Source: Porphyromonadaceae bacterium (GTDB lineage Bacteria > Bacteroidota > Bacteroidia > Bacteroidales > Paludibacteraceae). Taken from it: a stretch of DNA of 41,056 bases. Each line of letters starts with the position of its first letter. Positions within the stretch are counted from its first letter, which is position 1. Shown one piece after another: positions 26,367 to 35,545 of the stretch. The stretch lies in the NCBI GenBank assembly GCA_012523295.1, contig JAAYIT010000044.1, positions 1 through 41,056 of the forward strand. The letters run 5' to 3'. A model generated the notes under the pieces. The model was given only the letters and a program-made list of their open reading frames with translations. It ran no database searches and was not told the origin of the DNA. The position numbers and the translations under genes are program-made.

Positions 26367-27002
26367 ATGAACAAGTTAGAAAAAAACATAGCCGAGAGAT
26401 TACTAAAAATTAAAGCAGTCAAACTTCAACCCAACAACCCTTTTACTTGGGCATCCGGTTGGAAATCACCAATATATTGCGATAACAGAAAAACTTTATC
26501 ATATCCCGCTATTCGAACTTACATAAAAAACTCTCTGATACACACTATTTTAGAACAATATCCCGATGTGGAAGTTATTGCCGGAGTGGCTACGGGTGCG
26601 ATTGCTCAGGGAGCGTTGATTGCAGATGAGTTGGGTTTACCGTTCATTTATGTTCGTTCAAGTCCGAAAGATCATGGACTTGAAAATCTGATTGAAGGTG
26701 ACTTGAGGCCTAAACAAAAAGTAGTAGTTGTCGAAGATCTGATATCCACCGGAGGAAGTAGTTTGAAAGCAGTGGAGGCCATTAGGAAGGATGGTTCTGA
26801 AGTTTTGGGGATGGTAGCGATTTTTACTTATGGATTTCAGGCAGCAGAAGAGAAATTCACGAATGCAGGTGTTAAGCTCTCTGTATTAAGTAATTATGAA
26901 GCAGTATTAGCCGAAGCGTTAGCAAATAAAAATATCTCTAATGAGGAATTGGAGACATTGAAAGAGTGGCGAAAAAATCCATCAGAATGGAGAAAAGAAT
27001 AG
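26367..27002 (+). CDS. pyrE: orotate phosphoribosyltransferase
   Basis: 211 aa. Makes OMP from orotate and PRPP in pyrimidine synthesis. N-terminal FTWASGWKSPIYCDNRKTL binds orotate, the loop YVRSSPKDHGL carries catalytic Lys and His, and VVVVEDLISTGGSSLKAVEAI is the PRPP loop. The ATG at 26367 is preferred to the TTG at 26349. It is followed by an SRPBCC gene after 125 bp. Confidence 0.96.
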   Translation: MNKLEKNIAERLLKIKAVKLQPNNPFTWASGWKSPIYCDNRKTLSYPAIRTYIKNSLIHTILEQYPDVEVIAGVATGAIAQGALIADELGLPFIYVRSSPKDHGLENLIEGDLRPKQKVVVVEDLISTGGSSLKAVEAIRKDGSEVLGMVAIFTYGFQAAEEKFTNAGVKLSVLSNYEAVLAEALANKNISNEELETLKEWRKNPSEWRKE

Positions 27003-27127
27003 AATCATACTCTTGCAGTTTGGTCATGTGCATGCCTCATAAGCAACTGAAAGATACAGCAAAAAGCTACTTTTCGAATGGCAATGAGTAATAGAATTTC
27101 CTAATTCGCAACCTAATATTCAAATAA

Positions 27128-27568
27128 ATGCAAACTTACGAAAGCGAAATAAAGGTAATATCGAAACCACAAGAGTTGGTTTTCAATATGCTGAGTGATT
27201 TATCAAATTTAGAAAAGGTCAAAACGCTAAACATTGAAGGTCGTGAAAAAGCCGAAGAATTCTTCAAAGAAGTAGAATTTGATTCTGATACTTTACACTT
27301 TACCGTACCGGCTGTAGGTCGTGTCGGTTTTCGCGTTATCGAGCGTGACCCTTTCAAAACCATTAAATTAGAGGCAATTAGCTCACCCGTTGCAGCAAAT
27401 GGATGGATTCAATTGGTGAAAATCGATGATGAAACATGCAAGATGAAACTGACCATCAAAGCCGAACTGCCGATGATGATAAAAATGATGGTGGACAGTA
27501 AAATGAAAAAAGGTGTTGATAAAATTGCTGACGCGATAGTAATGGCTGTAAGTGCCGGTGAGCAGTAA
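27128..27568 (+). CDS. SRPBCC (START-like) family protein
   Basis: 146 aa. The arrangement of beta strand, two short helices, then the sheet and a long C-terminal helix fits a Bet v1/SRPBCC fold: YESEIKVISKPQELVFNMLSDLSNLEKV at the start and KGVDKIADAIVMAV at the end. These domains bind hydrophobic ligands; no ligand can be read. Lies between pyrE and argH in the same direction; probably co-transcribed with pyrE. Confidence 0.8.
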   Translation: MQTYESEIKVISKPQELVFNMLSDLSNLEKVKTLNIEGREKAEEFFKEVEFDSDTLHFTVPAVGRVGFRVIERDPFKTIKLEAISSPVAANGWIQLVKIDDETCKMKLTIKAELPMMIKMMVDSKMKKGVDKIADAIVMAVSAGEQ

Positions 27569-27611
27569 GTTTTCTATTTCAAATATTTTAATTTCAAATT
27601 TCAACCATTAA

Positions 27612-28943
27612 ATGAAACTTTGGGAAAAATCGACTCAGGTAAACGAAAAAATTGAGAAATTCACAGTCGGTCTCGATCGTGAGATGGATTTGTATTTGGC
27701 AAAATATGATGTACTTGGCTCAATTGCTCACGTGCAGATGCTTGAAAACGTAGGTTTAATGGAGCAAAATGAGAAAAGTATTTTGATCGAAGAGCTAAAG
27801 AATATTTATCAACAGATAGAAAGCGGAGCATTCAGAATCGAAGAAGGAGTCGAAGATGTCCATTCTCAAGTTGAGTTTTTACTCACCAAAAAACTTGGAG
27901 ATATTGGTAAAAAAATTCACAGCGGACGCTCTCGAAATGATCAGGTTTTGCTTGATTTGAAGCTATTCACGCGTGCCGAAATTGAGAAAACCGCGCGAGC
28001 GGTCAATTCACTTTTCGAAGTGCTTCTGGAGCAAAGCGAAACTTACAAAGATATATTTCTTCCGGGTTACACTCATTTGCAGGTGGCGATGCCTTCGTCG
28101 TTTGGGCTTTGGTTTGGAGCGTATGCTGAGAGTCTTGCGGATGACTTGCAGCAACTTCTTTCTGCTTGGAAAATCACGAATCGTAATCCACTCGGATCAG
28201 CAGCAGGCTATGGGTCTTCATTTCCATTGAACAGACAAATGACAACTGACTTATTAGGTTTTGATTCAATGAATTACAACGTTGTCTATGCACAAATGGG
28301 ACGAGGGAAAATGGAGCGAATGGTTTCTACTGCATTGGCAGGAATTGCCGCGACAATCTCGAAACTTGCATTCGATGCCTGCTTGTTTACTTCTCAGAAT
28401 TTTGGATTTGTCAAATTGGCTGACGAATTTACAACAGGTTCGAGTATTATGCCTCATAAGAAAAACCCGGATGTGTTTGAGCTGACTCGCGCAAAATGCA
28501 ATAAGATACAAGCTATTCCACACCAAATTTCTCTAATCACAAACAACCTTCCTTCCGGTTATTTTCGTGATTTACAGATTATTAAAGAGATATTTATTCC
28601 TGCTTTTGAAGATTTGCGTGATTGCTTGGAAATGACCGAAATGATGATGAGCCGGATAGAAGTGAACAAAAATATCTTAGACGACAAAAAGTACGACTAT
28701 TTATTTAGCGTAGAAGAGGTAAATCGATTAGTGCTGGAAGGAGTGCCATTTCGCGATGCCTATAAAAGGGTAGGTGAGCGTATTGAAAAAGGTGAGTTCA
28801 AACCCGACAAAAATATTTCACATACTCACGAAGGCAGCATTGGAAATTTGATGAATAGTGAAATCAAAAAGTACAAGGATGAGATTTTAGCGGAATTCAA
28901 ATTTTCGGTAGTTAACCAGGCTTTGGAAGAATTAGTAAAATAG
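27612..28943 (+). CDS. argH: argininosuccinate lyase
   Basis: 443 aa. Last step of arginine synthesis, argininosuccinate to arginine and fumarate. Fumarase/aspartase superfamily signatures: DVHSQVEFLLTKKLGD, the SGRSRNDQVLLDLKLF segment, GYTHLQVAMPSS and the signature loop FTTGSSIMPHKKNPDVFELTRAK with the catalytic Ser. ATG at 27612. No other arg genes are adjacent. The gap to the convergent comF is 44 bp. Confidence 0.96.
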   Translation: MKLWEKSTQVNEKIEKFTVGLDREMDLYLAKYDVLGSIAHVQMLENVGLMEQNEKSILIEELKNIYQQIESGAFRIEEGVEDVHSQVEFLLTKKLGDIGKKIHSGRSRNDQVLLDLKLFTRAEIEKTARAVNSLFEVLLEQSETYKDIFLPGYTHLQVAMPSSFGLWFGAYAESLADDLQQLLSAWKITNRNPLGSAAGYGSSFPLNRQMTTDLLGFDSMNYNVVYAQMGRGKMERMVSTALAGIAATISKLAFDACLFTSQNFGFVKLADEFTTGSSIMPHKKNPDVFELTRAKCNKIQAIPHQISLITNNLPSGYFRDLQIIKEIFIPAFEDLRDCLEMTEMMMSRIEVNKNILDDKKYDYLFSVEEVNRLVLEGVPFRDAYKRVGERIEKGEFKPDKNISHTHEGSIGNLMNSEIKKYKDEILAEFKFSVVNQALEELVK

Positions 28944-28987
28944 CAACTATAGTTACAACGCCATTAATTTTTCACGCATAGAAGTTC

Positions 28988-29686
28988 CTAAATCGCCACT
29001 GCCAAAGTGAATACACTTATTTTCACATCTTCGCATTCTTCTGCTAATGCTTGAGCGCATGCTTCCAAAGTTGAACCGGTAGTGAGCACATCGTCAACGA
29101 GCAGTATGTGTTTTCCGTTGAATTTTTCCGGACTCCTCACGCCAAAGATTCCCCGAGTATTTTCATATCGTTCATATACCGACTTTCGGGTTTGGGTAGT
29201 ACTTTCTGTTTTTCGATAAAGATTTCTCAAATCATATGGTTTAGACATGATTTCTGCCATTCCTTTTACCAATAAATCGCTCTGATTGTATCCTCGTTTT
29301 GCTTTTTTCTTGAAATGCAACGGCACAGGGACAATCAAATCTACTGACATAAATTCTTCGGAGTTCAGCAACTCTACAGCCGACATTTTTCCCATTTCTA
29401 CACCAACTTCCTGATTTCCCCGATATTTCAATTCGTGAATTAATTTTTGAAAATCAGAACCTTTCTGAAAAAACAAAAACGAACTCGCCCGCTCAATTTT
29501 TACTTTACCCCAAAATCGTTTTTCTACTAAATTGTTTTTTTGCAAATGGTAATTTGTTTTTGGAAAATTATTTATACAGAGCAGGCAAACCTGTTTTTCG
29601 TGTTGAAGCAAATTCTCATCACAAACCAAACACAAATTTGGATACAATAAATCGATAAAATGATTGAAAATATCTTTGAGCTTCAT
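28988..29686 (-). CDS. ComF family phosphoribosyltransferase-like protein
   Basis: 232 aa. An N-terminal four-Cys zinc finger (LCLVCDE ... VCLLCINNFP) is followed by the PRTase fold with VDLIVPVPLHFKKKAKRGYNQS and the PRPP-type loop HILLVDDVLTTGSTLEAC. ComF is needed for natural transformation in some bacteria (ssDNA uptake with ComFA/DprA); no other com genes are here. Its ATG lies 26 bp after the dgkA stop. Confidence 0.92.
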   Translation of the reverse strand: MKLKDIFNHFIDLLYPNLCLVCDENLLQHEKQVCLLCINNFPKTNYHLQKNNLVEKRFWGKVKIERASSFLFFQKGSDFQKLIHELKYRGNQEVGVEMGKMSAVELLNSEEFMSVDLIVPVPLHFKKKAKRGYNQSDLLVKGMAEIMSKPYDLRNLYRKTESTTQTRKSVYERYENTRGIFGVRSPEKFNGKHILLVDDVLTTGSTLEACAQALAEECEDVKISVFTLAVAI

Positions 29687-29711
29687 GTTTTTTTCGTCAG
29701 AATTAAGTAAA

Positions 29712-30071
29712 CTACATAATCATTACCAGCACTTTAGGCACAAATATGATTAATCCAACTACTGCTGAAATTATTGCTGAAATTAAAACTGCACCCGCGG
29801 CAATGTCTTTTGTCTTGCCCAAGAGCGGGTCTTTTTCGGCTGAGATTTTATCAGCCAACGTTTCCACAGCCGTGTTGAACATTTCTGAAGTTAATACGAG
29901 TCCAATGCTCAACACCACAGCAATCCATTCGTAAATTGAAATTTTAAATAAAATTCCAAATAAAACTACTAAAACTGTGATACTTATATGGATTTTCATA
30001 TTCGGCTCAGACTCGAAGACTGACCGGATTCCTTTCCAAGCGTAACCAAAACTTTTTAGAAATCTATTCAT
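29712..30071 (-). CDS. DgkA-type diacylglycerol/undecaprenol kinase
   Basis: 119 aa with an N-terminal amphipathic helix and three membrane helices. Family motif SEMFNTAVETLADKIS (catalytic Glu and Asn) and DIAAGAVLISAI are present. Phosphorylates diacylglycerol or, in many non-E. coli members, undecaprenol; lipid specificity cannot be read. The C-terminal helix is somewhat extended (FVPKVLVMIM). First gene of a likely dgkA-comF unit. Confidence 0.9.
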   Translation of the reverse strand: MNRFLKSFGYAWKGIRSVFESEPNMKIHISITVLVVLFGILFKISIYEWIAVVLSIGLVLTSEMFNTAVETLADKISAEKDPLLGKTKDIAAGAVLISAIISAVVGLIIFVPKVLVMIM

Positions 30072-30087
30072 CTTTCATTATTTTTTA

Positions 30088-30095
30088 CAAATATA
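30088..30095 (-). promoter_or_regulatory. dgkA-comF promoter -7 element TATATTTG
   Basis: Minus-strand TATATTTG lies 17 bp before the ATG at 30071, implying a very short leader. Confidence 0.5.
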
Positions 30096-30179
30096 AAGAA
30101 AAAAACGTCTTGGGTGATAAATTTACTTTGTTGAACTGTTATTTTCGGATAAAAGGAAAGTAACTTCATTCAATTTAAG

Positions 30180-30187
30180 TATATTTG
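30180..30187 (+). promoter_or_regulatory. SGNH hydrolase promoter -7 element TATATTTG
   Basis: Exact consensus match, about 43 bp upstream of the ATG at 30230. Confidence 0.6.
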
Positions 30188-30229
30188 TAGCATAATTCAA
30201 TTAAAAAACAAATCTAACATCAGAAAATC

Positions 30230-30946
30230 ATGAACTTCAAACTAAGAACAACCAATATTCTGCTATTTTTCTTATTAGTTACAATTTTTACTCAGGCACA
30301 AGAAAAAAACCAGGATTGGGCTAATCTGAAGCGTTATCAAAAAGAGAATGAAGCCATTCTGAAACTTCCTTTCGATAAAAACAGGGTGGTTTTTATGGGA
30401 AATTCCATCACTCAGGGCTGGATAAAGGCAAATCCCGAATTTTTTTCAGCAAATCCTTACCTGTGTAGAGGAATAAGTGGGCAAACCACACCGCAAATGC
30501 TGATTCGTTTCCGCCAAGATGTGATTGCATTGAAACCGAAGGTTGTAGTTATTTTAGCCGGGACCAATGACATAGCGGGGAATACCGGTCCTTCGACGTT
30601 GGAAATGATTATGGACAATCTCGCTTCAATGGCCGAAATTGCCGTAGCAAACGGTATTCACCCCATTCTTTGCTCTGTTCTGCCGGCATACGATTATCCT
30701 TGGCGGAAAGGGCAAGAACCGCATGTTAAGATTCCGCAACTGAATGTGATGATTAAGGAATACGCGAAAAAGAAAAAAATTACTTATGTGGATTATTTTA
30801 GCGTGATGGCGGATGAGCGAAACGGACTAATCGCAGCATATACAAATGACGGTGTACATTGTACGCCTGAAGGGTACGCGGTAATGGAAAAAATGATTGT
30901 TCCGGAAATTAACAAGTTGCTGAAGAAAAAGGTGAAGTACAGGTGA
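30230..30946 (+). CDS. secreted SGNH/GDSL hydrolase
   Basis: 238 aa. A signal peptide covers about residues 1-23 (ILLFFLLVTIFTQAQ). All blocks are visible: block I VVFMGNSITQGW (nucleophile Ser), block II GISGQTT, block III AGTNDIAGN, block V DGVHCTPEGY with the Asp and His. Probably a periplasmic or secreted carbohydrate or lipid esterase/acetylesterase. It has its own promoter and a shared terminator with frdB. Not next to a polysaccharide locus, so substrate unclear. Confidence 0.9.
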   Translation: MNFKLRTTNILLFFLLVTIFTQAQEKNQDWANLKRYQKENEAILKLPFDKNRVVFMGNSITQGWIKANPEFFSANPYLCRGISGQTTPQMLIRFRQDVIALKPKVVVILAGTNDIAGNTGPSTLEMIMDNLASMAEIAVANGIHPILCSVLPAYDYPWRKGQEPHVKIPQLNVMIKEYAKKKKITYVDYFSVMADERNGLIAAYTNDGVHCTPEGYAVMEKMIVPEINKLLKKKVKYR

Positions 30947-31062
30947 TTTTTATGAGGAGTTGTTTAGTAGAAGAAATTCTTAGAATAGAAATATGCTCAG
31001 TCTAACAAATTCTATGCCTGTTTCGTTTGCAGCCAAAGCACAACTTGAGACAAGTCCAATTA

Positions 31063-31097
31063 AAAAAGTCCGCTGCAAAATTTGCAGCCGACTTTTT
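31063..31097. terminator. bidirectional terminator between SGNH hydrolase and frdB
   Basis: AAAAAGTC-c-GCTGC, loop AAAATTT, GCAGC-c-GACTTTTT is symmetric, with A/T runs at both ends, between two convergent genes. Confidence 0.8.
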
Positions 31098-31121
31098 ACC
31101 AATTAACTTGATTACCAATCG

Positions 31122-31877
31122 TTAATCTATAAACTTCGCCCCAATAAACTCTCTGTTCAATCTTGCAATATGCGTGATAGAGATATTTTTTGGACATTCT
31201 GCTTCGCAGGCACCTGTATTGGTACAGTTCCCAAATCCAAGTTCGTCCATTTTCGATAGCATTTTTTTAGCCCGTTGAGAGGCTTCTATCTTTCCTTGCG
31301 GCAGAAGTGACAGTTGGCTCACTTTCGCAGCTACGAACAGCATAGCCGAGCCGTTTTTACAAGTTGCTACACATGCTCCGCAACCAATACAAGATGCGGC
31401 ATCCATAGCTTCATCGGCATGCCATTTTGAAATTGGTATAGCATTTCCGTCAGGAATTCCTCCGGTATTAACGGAAATGTAACCACCGGCTTGGATTATT
31501 TTGTCGAACGCGCTTCGGTCAACCATCAGGTCTTTGATAATTGGGAAAGCGGCAGATCTCCAAGGTTCTACGGTAATGGTTTCGCCATCCTTAAAGGAAC
31601 GCATGTGCAATTGGCACGTGGTAATTCCACTGTCAGGTCCATGTGGATGTCCGTTGATGTACATGCTGCAAGTTCCGCAGATTCCTTCACGGCAGTCGTG
31701 ATCAAAAGCTATCGGATCTTTGTGCTCATTAATTAATTGATCATTCAGGATATCCATCATTTCCAGAAATGAACTGTCCGGAGATATCCCATTTAGTTTA
31801 TATGTCTCAAAAGCACCTTTCGCTTTCGGACCGTCTTGACGCCAAACTTTTAGCGTGAGATTTAATAATTTTTCCAT
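31122..31877 (-). CDS. frdB: fumarate reductase/succinate dehydrogenase iron-sulfur subunit
   Basis: 251 aa. The 2Fe-2S ligands lie in [20 protein letters not shown] plus the Cys in TTCQLH. The 4Fe-4S and 3Fe-4S ligands are in [16 protein letters not shown] and [15 protein letters not shown]. It carries electrons between the FrdA flavin and the FrdC haems/quinone. It is the last gene of frdC-frdA-frdB; a 113-bp gap with an REP-like pair separates it from frdA. Direction (fumarate reduction, as usual in Bacteroidales, or succinate oxidation) is inferred, not read. Confidence 0.95.
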   Translation of the reverse strand: MEKLLNLTLKVWRQDGPKAKGAFETYKLNGISPDSSFLEMMDILNDQLINEHKDPIAFDHDCREGICGTCSMYINGHPHGPDSGITTCQLHMRSFKDGETITVEPWRSAAFPIIKDLMVDRSAFDKIIQAGGYISVNTGGIPDGNAIPISKWHADEAMDAASCIGCGACVATCKNGSAMLFVAAKVSQLSLLPQGKIEASQRAKKMLSKMDELGFGNCTNTGACEAECPKNISITHIARLNREFIGAKFID

Positions 31878-31884
31878 TATGTTA

Positions 31885-31980
31885 GCCCCCTAACTCCTTA
31901 AAGGGAGAATTTAGAAGTTTATAAATGATTTAATTTTGATTAATACCCACCTTGATTTCCCTTATCAGGGCATGGAGGGC
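31885..31980. repeat. inverted pair of REP-like palindromes (copy B)
   Basis: The left half is CCCCCTAACTCCTTAAAGGG from 31886. The right half, near 31957-31979 (TTTCCCTTATCAGGGCATGG then AGGG), is the same design reversed. Spacing between halves is shorter than in copy A. It lies between the co-transcribed frdA and frdB, so its hairpins would sit in the mRNA. Confidence 0.55.
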
Positions 31981-31990
31981 ATTGCTAATA

Positions 31991-34186
31991 TTACGCTTTA
32001 TAGTTTCTTTGCTGTCTTTCAACAAATTCATAATCAAGCGGTTCCTTAATCAGTTCCGGCTCGTTGCCTTCTCCGGTATATTTCCAGCAAGCGACATAGG
32101 AGAAATCCTCGTCGTTTCGAAGCGCTTCACCTTCGGGTGTTTGATATTCTTCGCGGAAATGACCACCGCAACTCTCTTCACGAAGAAGAGCATCGCGAGC
32201 CATTAATTCACCTATATCAATAAAGTCTGCTAAACGTAATGCTTTTTCAAGCTCCATATTCAGACTATCGGCTTTACCGGGCACATATACATTGGACCAA
32301 AATTCCTTGCGAATCGCTATAATTTTATCAAGAGCAGTTTTCAATCCTTCGGCAGTTCGACCCATACCAACGAAATCCCACATAATTAATCCAAGTTCTT
32401 TGTGAATACTATCCACTGAACGTTTGCCTTGAATGTTCATTATTTTTTGGATTTTATCGTTTACAGCTTTTTCTGCTTCTACAAATTCTTCTTTATCAAC
32501 GCTCATTCTCGGTACACGAATTTGATCTGCTAAGTAATTCTGAATTGTATAAGGAAGAACGAAATATCCATCTGCCAATCCTTGCATCAGAGCTGAAGCT
32601 CCAAGTCGGTTTGCGCCGTGATCGGAGAAGTTAGCTTCACCGATACAGAACAGTCCGGGTATGTTTGTCATCAATTCATAATCTACCCACATTCCACCCA
32701 TTGTATAGTGAATGGCCGGATAAATCATCATCGGAGTTTCATATGGGTTATCATCAACAATTTTTTCGTACATCTGGAATAAATTGCCGTAACGTGCTTC
32801 AACCACATCTTTTCCTAATCGGTTTATCGCATCGGAAAAGTCAAGATAAACTGCCAAACCTGTACTTCCTACACCAAATCCGGCATCACAGCGTTCTTTC
32901 GCGGCACGAGAAGCCACATCACGAGGCACTAAATTCCCGAAAGCAGGATAGCGACGTTCCAAATAGTAATCGCGATCTTCTTCCTTGATATCAGTCGGTT
33001 TCAGCTTTCTGGCGCGAATAGCTTCGGCATCTTCTTTTTTCTTTGGTACCCAAATGCGTCCGTCATTTCTCAAGCTTTCAGACATCAAAGTCAGTTTTGA
33101 CTGGAATTTTCCATGTACCGGAATACATGTCGGGTGTATTTGAGCAAATGCCGGGTTAGCGAAGTAAGCTCCTTTTTTATACATTTGTAAGGCTGCCGAG
33201 CCATTGGAGCCCATTGCATTGGTTGACAGGAAAAATGCATTTCCGTAACCACCTGTTCCGACTACTACAGCGTGAGCAAAGAATCGCTCAACTTTACCGG
33301 TGACCAAATTGCGGGCAATAATTCCACGCGCTCTTCCTTCTACAATCACTACATCAAGCATATCGTAGCGGGTATAAAGTTTTACCGCACCTTTACCAAC
33401 TTGACGGCTCAACGCGGAATATGCTCCGAGTAGCAGTTGCTGGCCTGTTTGACCACGTGCATAGAATGTACGTGATACCTGTGCTCCACCGAATGAACGG
33501 TTGTCAAGCAATCCGCCGTACTCACGCGCAAAAGGCACTCCTTGAGCTACACATTGGTCAATTATGCTGTTTGAAACTTCGGCGAGACGGTACACATTTG
33601 CTTCACGAGCACGGTAGTCGCCGCCTTTGATAGTATCATAGAATAAACGATATACGCTGTCACCATCGTTTGGATAGTTTTTCGCGGCATTGATACCACC
33701 TTGAGCAGCAATGGAGTGTGCGCGGCGCGGACTGTCTTGAATACAGAAATTCAATACATTGAAGCCCATCTCTGCCAATGAAGCTGCTGCAGAAGCACCT
33801 GCAAGTCCCGTCCCAACAACGATTACATCCAAACGACGTTTGTTTGCAGGATTGACTAATTTTTGCTGATTTTTATAGTTTGTCCATTTATCAGCTAATG
33901 GTCCTTCCGGAATTTTAGCATCTTTCGGAGTGATGGTTTTTCCTCCGTTTTTCACTTCTGAAGCTACTTGCTTAGCAGAAGATTTTACGGTTTCAGAAAC
34001 TTTTGAATCAGTTCCTTTCACTTTGTCCGCTACTTTTGTCGCTTTGTCTTTTTCTGTGTTTTTTTTCACGTCTTCTACTACTTCCTGAACATCTTCTACC
34101 AAATCTTCGGCTTTGTCTTTGATAACATCTGTTTTTTTACTAACAGTGTCTTTAGCCTTGTCGAATATATTTTCTTTCTTTGCCAT
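31991..34186 (-). CDS. frdA: fumarate reductase/succinate dehydrogenase flavoprotein subunit with N-terminal extension
   Basis: 731 aa. The FAD-binding [22 protein letters not shown] is at about residue 122, the covalent-flavin His is in [18 protein letters not shown], and the active-site segments [19 protein letters not shown] and [21 protein letters not shown] are present. Bacteroidales homologues normally start near DSKIPAGPIADKW, which matches [11 protein letters not shown] here at residue 91. The 86 residues before it are unusual: rich in Lys, Glu, Asp, Val and Ala, no predicted membrane helix, LEA- or apolipoprotein-like ([21 protein letters not shown]). No other in-frame ATG could serve as start. 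The catalytic part is complete; the extension's role is unknown. Confidence 0.95.
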   Translation of the reverse strand: MAKKENIFDKAKDTVSKKTDVIKDKAEDLVEDVQEVVEDVKKNTEKDKATKVADKVKGTDSKVSETVKSSAKQVASEVKNGGKTITPKDAKIPEGPLADKWTNYKNQQKLVNPANKRRLDVIVVGTGLAGASAAASLAEMGFNVLNFCIQDSPRRAHSIAAQGGINAAKNYPNDGDSVYRLFYDTIKGGDYRAREANVYRLAEVSNSIIDQCVAQGVPFAREYGGLLDNRSFGGAQVSRTFYARGQTGQQLLLGAYSALSRQVGKGAVKLYTRYDMLDVVIVEGRARGIIARNLVTGKVERFFAHAVVVGTGGYGNAFFLSTNAMGSNGSAALQMYKKGAYFANPAFAQIHPTCIPVHGKFQSKLTLMSESLRNDGRIWVPKKKEDAEAIRARKLKPTDIKEEDRDYYLERRYPAFGNLVPRDVASRAAKERCDAGFGVGSTGLAVYLDFSDAINRLGKDVVEARYGNLFQMYEKIVDDNPYETPMMIYPAIHYTMGGMWVDYELMTNIPGLFCIGEANFSDHGANRLGASALMQGLADGYFVLPYTIQNYLADQIRVPRMSVDKEEFVEAEKAVNDKIQKIMNIQGKRSVDSIHKELGLIMWDFVGMGRTAEGLKTALDKIIAIRKEFWSNVYVPGKADSLNMELEKALRLADFIDIGELMARDALLREESCGGHFREEYQTPEGEALRNDEDFSYVACWKYTGEGNEPELIKEPLDYEFVERQQRNYKA

Positions 34187-34217
34187 AATTCTTAATTTTA
34201 AAAGTTAAACACGGACA

Positions 34218-34904
34218 TTACAGCACCCGGAAACCTAATAAAAAGTAAACCGGAATAGCTATAAACAGTAGAATAATGATGGTAGAATATACATTGGAAA
34301 TACATTTTACACGATTTATCCAGGTTTTGTTGTTCACTCCGATAGAGTGTAGTGAACTCCAAACGCCATGTGTCAAGTGGAACCAAAGCGCTACCAACCA
34401 AACAATGTATATGATACTGAATATCGGATTGCTGAATGAGGCATTGATAAAGTATGCGCCATCTTGCGGATTTTGAAATCCTGCAGCTTCCCAGCCGTGT
34501 CCATACTGTAATTCAACTAATTGCATCTTAGCCCAGAAGTGGAATAAGTGAAGGACTAAAAAGCCAAATACAATTATCCCAAGTACCAGCATATTTTTGG
34601 ATGACCAACTCACACCTTCTTGGCGTTTTGTCACAGCATAGCGGTCTTTCCCGCGAGCTTTCAGATTTAGCCAAGACAGGTATAAGGCGTACAAAATATG
34701 CAATACGAAACCTAATGCAAGTACTCCTGTGCCAATGACGGCATACCAATTGGCTCCCAATGCACTTGCCACCGAGTTGTACGCTTCTGCGCTGAACAGC
34801 ACAATCACGTTCATCACACTGTGGAAAGTGAGGAACAGAACGAGAAAAATTCCGGTAACACTCATTATTACCTTTCTCCCTACAGAAGAATGAATTAACC
34901 ACAT
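34218..34904 (-). CDS. frdC: succinate dehydrogenase/fumarate reductase cytochrome b subunit
   Basis: 228 aa, five predicted helices, the di-haem b558 type. Haem-ligand His candidates lie in FLTFHSVMN, LHILYALYL, VLHLFHFWAKM and WFHLTHGVWSSLHSIG. Anchors FrdAB to the membrane and exchanges electrons with menaquinone. First gene of the operon, with the promoter element TACCTTTG 162 bp upstream and a leader holding short tandem repeats. The frdA ATG is 31 bp downstream of its stop. Confidence 0.94.
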   Translation of the reverse strand: MWLIHSSVGRKVIMSVTGIFLVLFLTFHSVMNVIVLFSAEAYNSVASALGANWYAVIGTGVLALGFVLHILYALYLSWLNLKARGKDRYAVTKRQEGVSWSSKNMLVLGIIVFGFLVLHLFHFWAKMQLVELQYGHGWEAAGFQNPQDGAYFINASFSNPIFSIIYIVWLVALWFHLTHGVWSSLHSIGVNNKTWINRVKCISNVYSTIIILLFIAIPVYFLLGFRVL

Positions 34905-34955
34905 AATTTTTTTAGTTTTTAGTTTTGAAATATAGTTTGTATTTAATTGATTTTT

Positions 34956-35010
34956 GAGTTGAGGAGTAAATCGGCAAACGAGTTGACGACTAAACGCGTT
35001 GACAAGTAAC
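34956..35010. repeat. three imperfect ~15-bp repeats in the frdC leader
   Basis: GAGTTGAGGAGTAAA (34956-34970), CGAGTTGACGACTAAA (34979-34994) and CGCGTTGACAAGTAAC (34995-35010) are versions of one unit. They lie in the 5' untranslated region of frdC. Confidence 0.6.
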
Positions 35011-35065
35011 TCCTTACTTTTTATTTCGTGCTTTTCGCTTCTCTCATTTCCCGAAAATTAAAGCA

Positions 35066-35073
35066 CAAAGGTA
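35066..35073 (-). promoter_or_regulatory. frdCAB promoter -7 element TACCTTTG
   Basis: Minus-strand TAnnTTTG match followed by TGC. Predicted start near 35059, giving an approximately 155-nt leader with the short tandem repeats. Confidence 0.6.
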
Positions 35074-35143
35074 CTCATTTTCACTTGAAAAGACAAGTAA
35101 ATAACGATAATTTGCAGAATTTAATCGATGGTGGAAAAATGAA

Positions 35144-35181
35144 AAACTTCACTAACGGAATTATTCCCGAAAGTGAAGTTT
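35144..35181 (-). terminator. possible minus-strand terminator hairpin
   Basis: AAACTTCACT (35144-35153) pairs with AGTGAAGTTT (35172-35181), a perfect 10-bp stem with an 18-nt loop. On the minus strand the stem is followed by TTCATTTTTCC. It may end the TonB-receptor transcript or isolate frdC. Confidence 0.5.
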
Positions 35182-35208
35182 ACGAAATGTTTTGAGTAGT
35201 AGATTTGA

Positions 35209-35335
35209 GAGGGTTTCAACTACTTCGAGGGTTTTCAACCACTCTAAGAGTTGAAAAGTCAATTTTCCACGAGGGTTTTCAACTACTGCTTCGAAGGTTT
35301 TCAACCACTCTAAGAGTTGAAAAGTCAACTTTCCA
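35209..35335. repeat. tandem duplication of a 62-65 bp palindromic unit
   Basis: Unit 1 (35209-35270) and unit 2 (35271-35335) share nearly all bases. Each starts GAGGGTTT(T)CAACTACT and holds GGTTTTCAACCACTC-TAA-GAGTTGAAAAG, a hairpin with a short bulge. Not coding as far as I can tell. The surrounding 640 bp between frdC and the TonB receptor hold no supported gene. Confidence 0.7.
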
Positions 35336-35545
35336 ATTAGTCGCTGACCTTTGGTGTAGTTGTAAAGGCGAATTAAAAATTAGAATTCAGCAGCCTGTCT
35401 CTTGGCAAGTCCCAACAGGGAAAGGGGGCTTTTTATAGTAAAAGGGCTGAGACTTCTATTGAATTCTTCATTCGCGTAAGTTTTTGAATTCATTAAAAAG
35501 TATAATGTCGTCCCCCTCTCAAAGCCGTTTCGAGTAAAGCAGACC

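Noticed and set aside
35205-35438. 77-codon frame reading RGFQLL...FSTTLRVEKS repeats
   Set aside because: The repeats in the peptide come from the DNA tandem repeat; there is no start signal, and the palindromic units explain the sequence better.
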